NCBI RefSeq assembly: GCF_014851395.1
Contig: NW_024044459.1
Coordinates: forward strand, 18,920,664 to 18,984,663
Reading direction: 5' to 3'
From: Micropterus salmoides
Lineage: Eukaryota; Chordata; Actinopteri; Centrarchiformes; Centrarchidae
DNA length: 64,000 nt
The notes under the pieces were generated by a model. It made no database searches. It was not told the origin of the DNA and saw only the letters and a program-made list of their open reading frames with translations. Both the position numbers and the translations under genes were made by a program. Position 1 is the first letter of the stretch. Each line of letters starts with the position of its first letter. Shown here one piece after another: positions 24,993 to 38,000 of the stretch.

Positions 24993-27729
24993 AAGTGTGT
25001 ATGCATAGAGGTTACAGATATCTGGCAGCTGTGTCCCATAGCTCTGAGGTTTAAGTGACAGGTTGGTGGCTGAGCTGATACGTGGGAGGAGGCGAGAGAT
25101 GGAGGGATGTGATAGCAGGGTGCAGGGGCGTGGAGAGGGGAAAAGATGTGAGATGATGCAACATTGGTGGGGGAAGGGGAGGAAGAAACAATGGAAATAG
25201 AGACTGTTTGAGTGTGAAGGGCAAGAAAAAGGAACGTTGAAGCACAGATAATATGAATATGTCTTTTATCTCAGCCCATGAATGTTGATTTGTTGCTGCA
25301 TATCTGTGTGCATATGTGTTTTTTAATACACCGTATGCGTGTGCATTGGGCTGTCTGTGTGAACATGTGTATATGCTTAATGTATAGTATATTTCGTAAT
25401 TTTAACAGTTTGGGTTTTAGAGAACAATTTTATAGTGATAGTTTATATTATATATGTTGTGTATGTTGATGTTTTGTGCCACTATTCAAGATCTTTCTAT
25501 TTGACTATATATTGCCAAATGGTGCAGAAGACAAAGACAAAATAGAACGAAAAGAAAAAAGAAATGAAAGAAAAAGATCTACTTACAGTAATAAAATGTG
25601 ATTTGGTGGAATGCATGGAAGGACCCACCTTTCCCATTCTATGATAAGGACAACTCTTTGGTATACTATCTTATTAGAGAAAAAAAAATCTAAAAAAAAC
25701 AAACAAACAAACAAAAAAATCATGATCTAATACATGAAATATGCCAAGAAGATCAGTGAAATCAGATATAATTATTATTGGATTTGAGATTTTACTGCAT
25801 GACACTGAATGCCTAGCAGACAATATTTAACAGAAAAAAAACTGTATGTTATGTCTTAAGTGCATTTACAGGTTAATTTACAGGTTAGTTCAAATCAGGA
25901 TACTGCAGTTTCTGCTGGTTGTCTATGTATGCATTCCTTTATGACTGTGTGAGTGTGTGCGTGTGTTGCCGGCTGGCCTGTATACATACAAAGTATGTGT
26001 TGGCTCAGCCGCGCCCAGGCAGACCAGATGGCCTGTGCTTTACCTTCTCCTCGTCACACATCATGTGATTATGGCTCCAGGTAATCCGTGCAATTATTAT
26101 CGACACAGAGTTGTGTGGTCTGAATTAAATATAGAGATGCAGCATCATGGCAACAACAGCAGGGTGTGTGTGCCCCACCAAGGACCACACAACGTCAGCA
26201 TGAGCAGGGATAAAGGTGAACCTGCATGTGTGATGGAAAGTAGTGTTAGTTTTTATTTTTGGTACATGCCTCATTATGTTTTAAAATCTCCAAATTACCA
26301 CAAATTCACAGTAGAACTGTTCTCACATTCAGGTCTTCACAGGGACATATAAATAACATAAGTTAGAGCTTAGTGCTCGAATCAAGCTTGCTATCTGTGT
26401 TTTTTTCTGTGAAAGACAATTATAGCTTAGAAGTATCAAACCCAATTAAATTAGTTTCATTCAAAGTTTACAGCAATTCACTGACATGTAGTGTTTTTTC
26501 ATACTTTTTCCCCCTTTTCTTAAAAAGATTTTCAGCTCTTTAAGCTGCTAAGTTGAAGTTTTTACACATACATCTTTTAAAAGTGCTCCATTTGTGCTGG
26601 AAAATATGATGCCAGCCTCTTGAGTCAAAGAGGTCTTGGTCTACAGCTGAACTATCGAGCAGCATGGAACTTTTGGGATTTATTTCATATTCACCACTGC
26701 CCCACTATCGGACCATCCTGTTAAAAAAGTCTCTCCAGATGGCCTGTCCTTCTCTGGTTCAGTGTTTGGCTTCCCTCCCTGCAGAGGGCTGTGATGGCTC
26801 TGACAGAGGCAGCAGCAATTAGTCAGCCTCTCCACAAGGCCTCAGCTGCAAAAGGTAAATTAATTGGACAGACATTATGACAAGGAATTAAATTTGTCGG
26901 GGGCATCTTCGAATGAGGCTCAGCCATTTCTCTGTTTTTATGCAATTCATGCCATTTTTCAGATGCAATATTACCCAATTCCACTTGAGATCGCTTGAAA
27001 TTCAGTGGCTGCTTGACTGAAGTGAGTGCGTTGTGAAAAACTCCAGAAAAAGTCAACAAAACGTGTGCAGCTGTGAGTACCTGTTATTAAGTTTTTATAC
27101 TTTTCCACTGCTATTTTTATGCTTTGTTGGATAACATATGGTGGAAAATGACAGCACACATGGGAAGAAGCAAAGAAATGAAACAGTAACCACATTTGAT
27201 CCCATGACCTTTAATGTTAGTGGTGCATACATCAACGAGCCGACAGGAAATCCCAATGGTGTTTTCCTTCATCTCAAATTTGCACAGTTGAGTTTCTCTG
27301 TAACCTAATAAAGGGAGCTGTGAGACACATGTTTTGTTTTGTCATGATTCAGTGATGTGCAGTTATCGCACAGATATGCTGTCTACATGCACACTGTGTG
27401 TCATGAGGATGTATATGTAAGGACAGAGTGTTTGTGTGTGTGTGTGAGAGAGAGGTGACCTTGACCAACAGGCTGTAAGTCACAGCTGTGAGCTGATGAA
27501 TTGTACACAGCTCTTCATCCCAAATGATATGAGAGCAGAGGACACTGAGCCAGCTCAGACTCAGTGACAGACCCCCCCCCCTCACACACACACACACAGA
27601 ACCAATCAGCAATGACCGTAAGATGCCAAACTTACATGAAAAATATTACTGACCATCAGTCAACAGGATACTACTTTAATGCTTCTCTGATGTATATTAT
27701 CATGGAAAATGTGCTTTTTGAATATACAG
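24992..27729. other. Intergenic, no gene seen
   Basis: It contains a purine-rich stretch (25,080-25,230), an (AAAC)n tract near 25,695-25,720, a CNE-like block at about 26,020-26,180, and short (GT)n and (CA)n runs near 27,427-27,445 and 27,583-27,599. Confidence 0.5.
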
Positions 27730-27905
27730 AGCACCTAAAAAGTTTCCATACTTTATATTCAGTAAAGGCCCTGAACCTTAAGTATTCAAAAGTTGTATAT
27801 CACTTCAAATGTCCTGGCTGTAATGCTAATTACAAAGACAAAACTGATCTTCAAACATATCATGAACTGAAAACTCATGATATGAAACTTCCTGTCAAGC
27901 CATGA
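27730..27905 (+). pseudogene. Penelope-like element remnant (GIY-YIG-type endonuclease region)
   Basis: The plus frame reads SVKALNLKYSKVVYHFKCPG followed by CNANYKDKTDLQTYHELKTHD. This matches the pattern VVYxFxCPGCNxxYIGKTDRxLxxRxxEH, the start of the endonuclease domain that follows reverse transcriptase in Penelope-like retroelements. The YIG core has decayed to YKD and the downstream arginine is missing. The frame ends at 27,905. No reverse transcriptase is detectable upstream. It is a short fossil. Confidence 0.6.
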
Positions 27906-28081
27906 ATACAACAATAGTTTATATACAAAAACACCCAGATAACTGATCAAAGTAAATACTTCCAACATTATGGTATACAGTACAAATGTTCTGAACAGTG
28001 GTCTATAAGCTTCTAAGGAACTGAAGTTGTTGTTGCATGATGTGATTAAATGATTAAAGCTTTGCGAGTAGATATGCATTG

Positions 28082-28268
28082 ATATTTACATTTATTCATT
28101 TAGCTGACGCTTTTATCCAAAGCGACTTACAATTGCTATATATGTCAGAGGTCACATGCCTCTGGAGCAACTAGGGGTTAAGTGTCTTGCTCAGGGACAC
28201 AATGGTGGATGGGTCACAGTGGGGGATTGAACCCCGGTCTCTTATCCATTGCGCCATCACCACCCCGC
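28082..28268 (+). repeat. Teleost SINE-like dispersed repeat
   Basis: It starts ATTTACATTTATTCATTTAG, then CGCTTTTATCCAAAGCGACT, then a region with GGGGTTAAGTGTCTTGCTCA, and ends GGGATTGAACCCCGGTCTC..CATTGCGCCATCACCACC. I recognise these blocks as an abundant teleost repeat. The family name is not certain. Confidence 0.8.
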
Positions 28269-29402
28269 TATCTTACAAACTGTTTAGGCCAGTGATATCA
28301 CCATCCAATATATTTATTTGTATAGGGACAATTATATAGCATGAACCAATGCCACATACCACAGCATTTACAGCCTAAACTAGTTTGCAATACCTGTCCG
28401 TTGACAGGCCTTTAAAATTAACAAAACTAAAAAAATACAGTACACAAATAAGGATAGAATGCAATTTTTCAGTAAATTTATACAACTGAGCAATCAGCTG
28501 GCACCTTATGTGTTGGACTTCTACTGATGATGGTTTAAATGTAAAACTGAAAGCTTGAAAACAGCGATACCTCTTTCCTTTTGGGGAGTAACTCCACTCC
28601 TACACCACTGCTGTCCCTTTTAGTCACCATTTAATATTTTATCTGAAGCAGGAAAGGTGTGATGAAAATAAAGTTATCAGTATTGTTTATCATATAATGG
28701 GAAGGTCAGTAATTTGTTGTTAAATGGGTCTCTCTATAATAACGCCTACATCTGCTATCAACTGCTTAGCCAGCTTCTTCTCACATTTCTTAGTGCTGCA
28801 GTACTTCTGCAGGATTTTCTAAACACTGTTCCTCTGGGGAGCAGAGACGCTGCTTTCAGTGGGCACATCTGTGGCTCAGTAAGATATACCCTTTTTTTAA
28901 ATATCAGAACAGCAGTTTAGGTTGACAGCCACCACTACACACAGCAACGTCTGCATATGCACACAGAATGCTGGGCTGATAGCACAGGCTGCAGTGTGTG
29001 AAGATATGTGAGGTGGCTCATCTGGCAGAGGGAAAGTGCTTACACAGGCCTGTGGTTCAAGAAAACTGTATATATGTGTGTGTGTGTGTGTGCGCAGTGT
29101 AATACATTCTAGGAAGTCATGCACTGCAAAACAACTTAAAGATTAATGAACAATGATAAAACTGTGAGCTTCATCTTTTAAGACTTCCATAATTCTGTAT
29201 GTGGAGGCAATCATCTTGAATTCTAACACATCATGTTTTTCACACAGTAAAACTTTAGTACTAGCTGACTGGGTCTGGGTAATCTGCATTATATCTACAT
29301 CCAATATTGTGTCCAGTTGTTTAGCTATTTCTCTACTATCTATACTATGTTACAATAATATCACGTCTGTATATTTGAGTTCACCCATCTTTTGCATCTC
29401 AG
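28269..29402. other. Intergenic, no gene seen
   Basis: AT-rich sequence with a short (GT)n at 29,076-29,091. No coding support. Confidence 0.55.
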
Positions 29403-29900
29403 TTCAGTTCAGTTAGGCTTTATTGGCCTGGGAAATGGCACCAAAGATGTTTACATTGCCAAAGCAAATGTGAAATGAAAACATGTACATAAATCTGAGA
29501 TCCTTTAAGCAAAATAGCATCCAATAACCTTTCCACTCTCCTCCATACGTTAAAGTAAGTGCTGTCTTGTGGGTGTGTTTCTGCACAACCTCTGTCCTCA
29601 GTCCGAGGCTGACTCTGCTCGACTGTGTCAGAGCCAAAGATGTTACACAAGCATCCATTCTTCCCACGTACTGTAATGTTTTTCTCATTCGCTTTGCTGT
29701 TTTAACACATGAAGCTGGTGAACTGCTTGTTTCTTCCATTCAAATGTGTGCTGCATAAGACACATTTACTTTAATGTGAACTAAAAGAAATTCATCCTTC
29801 TGGGTAATGACAGTCCATTCTTCCACAGAACCAAATATAATACTATTGTAAGTATGCTTTACTTTGCACCCAGTCTGACATTGTATCTACAGCTTCATTA
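29403..29900 (-). repeat. Probable 3' end of a LINE-type dispersed repeat
   Basis: The words GGCTTTATTGGC and GATGTTTACATTGCCAAAGCAAA at 29,416-29,468 are familiar from the 3' end of a teleost LINE. The minus strand beyond it carries broken frames of about 75-108 codons. The family and the right boundary are unsure. Confidence 0.45.
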
Positions 29901-32900
29901 CAAGCAAAGCAGATGAGAAAATCCACCTCCTCCATTTAAATAAACTTTTTTTTTTACAGCATCTATCCATCTCAGGGTCAAGGTTGTCCAAGTGAAAGGC
30001 TTGGCGAGATGTAGAGACGGAGAGAAATGACTATCACACCAAGCTTTTCACTCTTTCCATCTGATACAGACTAACATGGACACCTGAATCAGACAAACCA
30101 GATAATCTCCTCAGACAACACTTGTCAGGTGTCATGAGGGCAGGCAGTTTTCTTTTAAAGCTTGTAAGCCATCTGAAACTGTATAAAGGCCGTTGGATAC
30201 TCATGATCTTCACTTCTAGCAACATGACAACATATTTTAAGTCAGGAAACTACTTTATCTTAACTGAGTGATCTGCCACACCCAGCAAGTGCCAGGGGTA
30301 ACTGGTCCATGGTCAAACATGCTTACAAATCCTTCTGTGGTCTCTGTTAGATGTTCTTGTTTTCCGGGCATGGTTGCTGAAAGAGAGGTGCAATCACACT
30401 CACCATGCAACATCTTTGTCCTTTTAAATTTTGTGTCTGACAAGCCCAAACATTCGCCTCTGACAACAGTTATCACCATCCGTCAGGCGCCATATCTTTT
30501 CCAGTTAAGGTTCTGGTTGCATGACCAGCATGTGAGATGCCTGGTTGATGGCTATCTTTACTGGGAAGTTGACGCGTTTTCTTTTTCAAATGTGGGTCAA
30601 TGCATTCCAGCATAGATGTATAGGATTAGAACACTCAGATATGAATACAGATTTGCAGATACTAATCACTCTGCATTTATTTGTAAATTGTGTTTTACAG
30701 ACACAAGTCACATTTTGCATGAAACAACACGGTAGAAGTGTTTTAACAGGATTCACAAATATATTTCCATTGAAAAATGCTAAGTTGATGTACTAACGAT
30801 GATATATGAGTTGTAAATTAGAGGCACAGGTACAGATCCAGATTTACAGATACAAATAACAAGTTTTAGACACACTGAATGATGGCTGTAATGATTTATG
30901 GTTCCCAGATGATGAAGTGTAATGACTGATACTTTGCTGACTGTACATCTACAAGATGGGGTGGCATACATTTTTGTACAGATCTGCATGGTCCCTTGAG
31001 GATAAAACCTCACCTCACTTTGGTGATCCCCCCTTTCCTTTAGTGAACTACCGTGAGTTGTCATTTGTAGTTTCCAGTGAAGTGTTTCTACAAGGATGAA
31101 TTTAGATTTAATTCATGTTTTCCATATGATGGATAACTTTGGTAATTTCATCTGGTGCAATGACAAGGCAAGAGTTTTAAATCTATCCAGTACTTTGGTT
31201 TTTGATAAAATTCCTGCAAAATTCCCCTCAGCCTCAGCTGCACTCAGTGTTTATTCATTTATTTTTATCTTTGGATGCTAACATGCCAAAATAAGATGGT
31301 GAACATGGTAAATATCAACATGATAGTATTGTCAACGTAACCATTTTGGAAACTGACTTTAGCATTTAGCTCACCGCTGTGCCAGCGCACCTCACAGAGT
31401 CGCTAGCGTGATGGTAGACTCTTTTCCTGTTACTGGAACTGAAGTCTCAAGTCAGCTGCATATTTTCAATACTTTTCATAACATATGACTATTTGTCTTG
31501 TCTATTTTTCTTTCACTCAGATTTTTTGTCTTCATAATTTCTATCTTTATAATAACAAACAACAGTGTGTAGGTTCACGTCATTTCCCGTTTCACATTTC
31601 ACGTGTGTTTTGTTGACAAAATGTGGTTTGGAGGCCAGCGTCGGGTGACACAGCCACTGTCAGATCGTGTAGTGTGTGACTCCCTGTCACCGATCAGTCA
31701 GGTAGTGTGAACGCCACAACGACTTCAAGAACGGTACGGCCATCGGCCAATGCTGAAAGTCGTGTAGTCTGCACAAGCCTTTAGTTATGCTGCTATATCC
31801 ATGATGCACTGAGCTCCTCTCTCCTCCTATCCCATTATTGCTAGTAGTTTTGTGCTTTCTTACCCCTTTCCTTTCTCCTTCTTCTTTCTGCAGTTGTTTC
31901 TGGCTCAGCTGCAGGGTCTGGATCTGTGGTTGCAAGCCACCTACAGTTCCCATGTTCCTGCTCAATTCCCTCAATTGTTCCTATTATTATTTCATTAATA
32001 TTGCTATTCTGTGTGAATATTGTGTTCTCTCCCTCCCGCTCCCCATCTTTTCATCTTTCCATTTCCATTTCATCCATTCAAGAACGTCTCCTCTCTTGAA
32101 TGGCTGGCACTTAGGGATAGTAAAAACTAAACAATCATGAATCTCCATGAATCTCTGGTGACATGCTCATTAATTTTCCATGCTTGTGTTAATCTGAAGG
32201 CTTTAAATAAAACACTCTTTGATACAACAGTAAGGGCAACAGCAGGGCAAGGGCTGTACAAAATAAATACTGTACAATGAAAGATTATATAAAATAAAGT
32301 GACAGGACTAAAATAAACCCAGTTGAAGCCTGAAAAGCAGATGGAGCTCTGTTCTTAAGTGAAGTAAAATGTTACAGTACATTTCCACAGGGTGGAAAAG
32401 CCAAACAAGATGACAAAGTCTATTCCCTCGTTCAGTGTAAATGGATGAACCCCGTCAGCAAATTAACAAGTATGTGGCAGCTTTCACAAGCGCATGTTTT
32501 CACTCCTGTCCCCTGTCACAGTGGCCTGAGAGGATGGGAGCAAGGTGAGACTTCCAACACACTACTCTTTTGACCTCCTCCTCTCACGTTTTTGATGACT
32601 GCAGGGAGACTGAGACATGTTCTGGGTCAATGACTATAAAGTTCTTGTAATAAAGATGTCTTGTCTATGTAGGGTTCAAAAATGAATGTGTGAGTGGACA
32701 CCACCCATTGATACATCAGTTAAGATTTTGGATGCACTTTGCATATGCCCTATGTGACTCGTTAGAGAAAGACTATGATAATTTAATAATACATTTTAAT
32801 TTTAATAAATTAAATTATTAGATGAATAAGATCGTGATTATGATTTTGAGGACAAAATTGAAATAGAATCTGCTGAACTGAAATAAGAATGACCTGCAAT

Positions 32901-33863
32901 AACTTCTTTTTGTGAAAGGAAACAGAATGAAATTAAGCTGAGATTTTAAAATGTATTGGATGCTAATGTTTTATCCACTTATTTAAAAATACAAAATGTG
33001 GGTCTTCGAGAATTCCCAGAATCAGTGATCTATTCTGATTACTGTGAGCAGTATGCTCAAAGTCACCTCCTCTGGAGGCAGAAGAGTTTATGTACTGTTC
33101 TGATGAACCACATTCAAAGTAAAAATCCTGCCATCAAAAGGAACGGCAAGACTATGACAATCATTTAAATTGTGAACGACGCACACTTTCATATCCATAG
33201 CGTTGGATGTGGTTGTACACACAAAATATGGCAGAAGTAACTGTGTGAAAGAAATATGTTCAAACATTCAACAAGATTTTTTTGTATTACTTAAAATTGG
33301 GCTAAAATAATAATAAATAATAGTTTTATTTTTTAAAGTATTTAACTGTCCACGTATGTGGACACCATGCAACAAAGGAGTAAAATGCCACACCTAACAA
33401 TATGGAATATTATGTTTTTTATGGCATGTTATGCTATGTATTTAAGCTCAATAGTTGAAAATTAACAACAAACACATATTTTAGGAACAAATAGAGAAAA
33501 AACACTCATGGTGGTATTTATAACTGTAGTTACATGTATGCGGAAACCCAGTAGCTTATTGTTATCCTCATCTAACTTCATGTTGAATCATCTCAGTTTT
33601 TAAATATCAATATGAAACATGTAACAGATTGCATAGTTCTAGTTAAAACTGATTTATTTTGAGTATGTAAGTACAATATTTATTCTTATTTCGTATAAAG
33701 GTAAAAACAGTCAAAAGTTGCCATTTAATGATGTAAAATGCACTTTTAAATTGTTAGTTATGTTCATAAATTTGTTAGATGTCTGTTTTATTATAATGAA
33801 ATACAATTCATCACATTTTTGAAAAAGTAGAATAGATATACTTGCAGGTTACAGAAATCAAAC
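29901..33863. other. Intergenic, no gene seen
   Basis: Spurious frames only. The block at about 31,560-31,790 is GC-richer and may belong to another dispersed repeat whose ends I cannot define. Confidence 0.5.
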
Positions 33864-33867
33864 TTAA

Positions 33868-35070
33868 TGAGGTGGTATTATGCTTTTTGGCTTTTTCCCT
33901 CTCCTTTTATTGAGTTTTATACCTTTTTTGTGCATGTAATAGGTTTGCAAAGTGAAAAATCCAGCCAAAAAGGAGTTCCCATCTCCCACAGAAAACACTT
34001 CTCTGAACTGCTTGAAAACAGCTCGTTTGTAAGTCCAGCCGTTTCCCTTTCTGTGACATCACAAGGAAAAAAGCTAAATGCGCCTCATATAACGCTCGCC
34101 AAGCGGCTACTTGGACACTCCCTCAAAAACACCAGCAGAGAAACACTGAGCTGCAGCACACACTAGCTATCCTCCAGACACTCAGTGGACATGAAGTTGT
34201 TACTGTGATGTAGAGACAGAGCTCAATTAAAACTTTATGGATGAAAGATACATTTGTTACAGATTAATAACTCACCACTCTGAAACTATCGCTCCAGTCC
34301 ATGTTGCCAAGCTGGTCAGCAACATGTACAGCTGAAACAAAGCTGTGTTTGCTTCTCACTGGCCCACTCTTCTCTGCTTCTGATTGGCTTTTGTGGTGTC
34401 CGAACAATAATGCTGCGATGATGTGTTGAGAAGAAATCCGCTTGACACTGTTCTTGATCATGTGATCATAAAAGTTTATTACATCAAGGAGTTCAGCATC
34501 AATTACAAGCTCTGCAGCAGCTTGGAGAGTGACCCAGACTCTGTCTCTCTGTACATCAAACATAGTTTATATAGGATATGTGTAGGTATCTGTTAGGTAC
34601 CATAGAAGGGTTTGAGTCTGCAAAATAAAGCTCCAACCCATAGAAGGGTACAGTACTACTCTGAGGTAACAAAACAAGGGGTCAGAGGTCAAATTCTATA
34701 GAAGGGTTCAGTCCCTACATAACCACCAATCACTGCTCTCCCCTTAGGAGGTCACTGACCCTCTGTCCTGCTGCTACAGTGCTATTTTAAACTGTTATAA
34801 GTCAAATGCACAAGCCCTCTACGCTTCTGATTGGCTAGTAGTCCTTAACTAGGAACTGTGCATGTGCAACTCCCAACAAAGATCATGTAGAGGCAAGATG
34901 TATCACTCATATCTAAAACGAAGCCTTCAACACAGGGTGAAAAGAGGAGCTGCCGCAATGTGCAGTATGAAAACAAATATGGTGTTTTTAGACAATGAAA
35001 CCATGTAAAGCTGGTCTTGTACAACCGCTAAATAGGATTTTGAACCTGAAATGAGCACAATACCACCTCT
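33868..35070. mobile_element. piggyBac-like non-autonomous element between TTAA sites
   Basis: The left end reads TTAA|TGAGGTGGTATTATGC (TTAA at 33,864-33,867) and the right end is GCACAATACCACCTCT|TTAA (TTAA at 35,071-35,074). The terminal inverted repeats are about 16 bp with two mismatches and both flanks are TTAA, the piggyBac-type target. The outer parts (e.g. GCTTTTTGGCTTTTTCCCTC, TGTGCATGTAATAGGTTT, AAAGAGGAGCTGCC) match a repeat I know from many percomorphs. The middle (about 34,200-34,760) contains an open minus frame at 34,264-34,563 that I do not recognise, plus three scattered ATAGAAGGGT words. No transposase catalytic motif is seen. Confidence 0.75.
34264..34563 (-). CDS. Unidentified ORF inside the piggyBac-like element
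   Basis: This is an open frame of 99 codons starting with ATG (MFDVQRDRVWVTL...) with a varied, protein-like composition. It includes a helical-looking AAAELVIDAELLDVINFYDH and the stretch ISSQHIIAALLFGHHKSQ. It has no transposase DDD/DDE motif and no zinc-binding pattern. It could be a leftover exon fragment captured by the element or a chance frame. Confidence 0.2.
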   Translation of the reverse strand: MFDVQRDRVWVTLQAAAELVIDAELLDVINFYDHMIKNSVKRISSQHIIAALLFGHHKSQSEAEKSGPVRSKHSFVSAVHVADQLGNMDWSDSFRVVSY

Positions 35071-35074
35071 TTAA

Positions 35075-38000
35075 TGCAATCTGACTCCACTGTTGCATGA
35101 CGTCCACATTCGTGGACAGTTGGGATTTGGTGTATAAAAACTTTAGAAAATGTATCTGAGGTTTGCACATCAGCACAAATCTTCCTCTGTGCTGCATTTT
35201 ATTGAGACACAGAAAGCCAACACTCTAAAAAGCTTTCTGACTTTAAATTTAGTTTGAGATAAACTTATTCCAGCATCCTTTGCACTCTGCTCAGATGCAC
35301 TATTGTCTTGCTATCTACACATGTTGGTGTTTCTTGTGTATGTGTACATGGTAGTTTGTGTCTGCATTTGTTGAGCTTGATGTGTGTGTTACATTGAGAG
35401 CATTGAGATGGGAATCTCGTATAGGTACAAATACACAGCCAATAAAAGGGTTTCTGATTCTGATTTCCTCAAAATCAGTTCTGTTTTTACTTTTATTCAG
35501 GAATCTTGCAGCACAGAAAACAGTCCAGCTGCTCGGGTTGATAACTTTGGGAGGGCAGCTGTTTATACTCAAACACATCGATTAGTCTGTCCTGTGTAAA
35601 ATTAACAACATATGAGAAATCATAAATCAATATGTAATTTACCATTTATATCTTTGTCAGCCCAGTTATGACTCTGGGTTACTCACAGGATGACACCATT
35701 TATTGGAGCTGCATTCATAAATTCTGGCTCCGTAAACGATCACCACATTTCCGTGCTACTCACTGAACCTATCCTTGATGAGCAAGGCTACATCACACTA
35801 AAGCCTTTTGCAAATACAACTAAAACTATTTGTTCCACACTATAAATACCCAATCGTAGCTCTTAACTGGGAAATATGAAAATAGCAGGCATGTTTACAG
35901 AAAAATGTTGAAATGCCTTGAAACGAAATAATTGGATGTAGCTGTGTAGTTGTTATTTCCACCCCTCAAAGAGGCTGACAGCATTGAGAAACCAGGTCAC
36001 AGATTATTATGGTATAAAGTTGATTGGCATCTTCTCTCAACTTTTGGAGGGTGTTTTCTCCTGGCCAATGAAACTAAGTTTCTCCACCCAAACACAGTTT
36101 CACAGGATTATTCTTGCACTCCTGGCAATATCAGCCAGTTAGAGTCTTATGCTGTGTGTGTGTGAGTTTGACTTTTCTCTCTTGGTGGTGTGTCTTTTTT
36201 GGGTTATCTCTTCTTCTCTTATGGTCATTATGCTCTTAGACTTCTTGAATATGTGTGTGAGTGTGTGCACATCCAAATGTGCATATGACCGGCAGATGAG
36301 GAGCAGACTCCCATACCAAGTCCCTGAGCTCCCCTCCAACATCACCCATGGGCTTTGTTTTGATCCTTTCGCCAGTCATTCTCCTCAGCCACCTCTTAAG
36401 CCCTGTGCATACTTTACTGTATGTGTGTGTGCAGAGCTGCAGGGATGCATGCACACAGTGTCCCCTTAAGCCTTTTGTGCTCCAAATGTACACCGTCTTG
36501 CCCTTATTCCCACTGCCAATTTCGCCCCTGCTCGCTCGTCAATGTATGCAGTGCAGGGCTTATAACTCCAGCACAAGGCTTGGCTCTTTTCCCTGCTCAC
36601 TCTGCCATCAGACGTCTCAGAGGTATACTCCTCTTGCTGCTTCTTTACACCCCAAGGCTTTTTTCAAAGCGTGAGAGACAGTTGCTCTCGCCCTCGTTCC
36701 TGTGAATCCTCGCTGAGAATCTTCTGCTGGATTCTTCTCGGGTTCTGAGAAGTTTGAGACGATTGATGCATGCTTTAATACGCTGTAAATCATACAAGAA
36801 TAGGCTGTTATCACCACGACAGTGTTCAGTTTACACTTCACCGCATCTTGCTTTCTCAGTGGGCCATCATATCATAAGGCCCATTCGAGGAAATTTTAAT
36901 GAATTCCTGGTTAAAGTTGATGGAACACATGCAGGTTCACTGCTAATGGAATATTAAAGAAAACACATTTTGAATTTTGTATGTGGGCATTTTATTTCTC
37001 AGAAAGATGCATGAAATAACACTTACATAATCAGAAGGCTATATCATCAGTCACACAATGACTGACTACACTGTGTTTGCTTAATCTGTCGGTTTCACTC
37101 AGTTTGTTTGAACAATGTCATAATTTAAATCACTCTCTACTTAAATCTCTTTGGATTTTTTGTCTTTGCACTGCCAGACTTCATGACTCAAGAGCATCAG
37201 CAGCATGGAGGCCTATTTCATTGTTTACACCTTTACAGGTCTCTCCACTTCACAACAAGGCCACCTATGCCTTAAAGGTACATTTAGTGCAGCTTAAGTG
37301 CTTGGGATGTGTTAATGTGCTTCCTACAAGGGTAAAATGTCTCCAGTGTGCTTTTATGCATTCGACAAGGCAATAATGTCTGCTCTGCACTGATTTTTGG
37401 CCAATGTCCAGATTACTGCAAGACCTAATCAGCTTAATATGAAGAGGAGCAGATATTGTTCAGTGCACAAGACATAAGGTGCAGTGTTAAGGATTGTGGC
37501 TGGCCATTAAGCCACCGAGATTCTCAGCAAAGCAGAGATTACCACTGTGTTGCTTTATGACCAGTGAAAATCATGAAATTGACTATTTAACAGCAAGATG
37601 CAACAAAGGATTGGTATTGTATATCATCATAATACTTAACAATTTGGCCAAATGTAATCCAGTATGTTTTGTTATATTCTAGTTTATTGTGATGAGTAGA
37701 CTGTTGGGGCGGATTTAGAGCAACAGTAAGCTCTGTATCTCCTCTGGAAGATTGTTTTTCCTCAGAGTCCGGGATTAGGGGCATTCATAGAGAACTAGTG
37801 TACATACCCACATCCACAGACACACACAGCATAACACACTAATAGGGAAAACACCACAGACATACAGAGAGAGAGAGAGAGAGAGACACACTTTCAGGAT
37901 CAAAGTCAGCATTTTAGAAATATTGAAATACTGGGGTCATGAATCCCCTTTAGTTACTGTTGCGATGCCTGTCAAGCTTTTTAATCTAACACTGTACATA

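Noticed and set aside
28082..28268. Possible tRNA or other stand-alone RNA gene from GATTGAACCCCGG
   Set aside because: The surrounding text matches an abundant dispersed fish repeat.
31560..31790. GC-richer block resembling a dispersed repeat
   Set aside because: I could not define ends, inverted termini or a target duplication, so it is not listed as an element.
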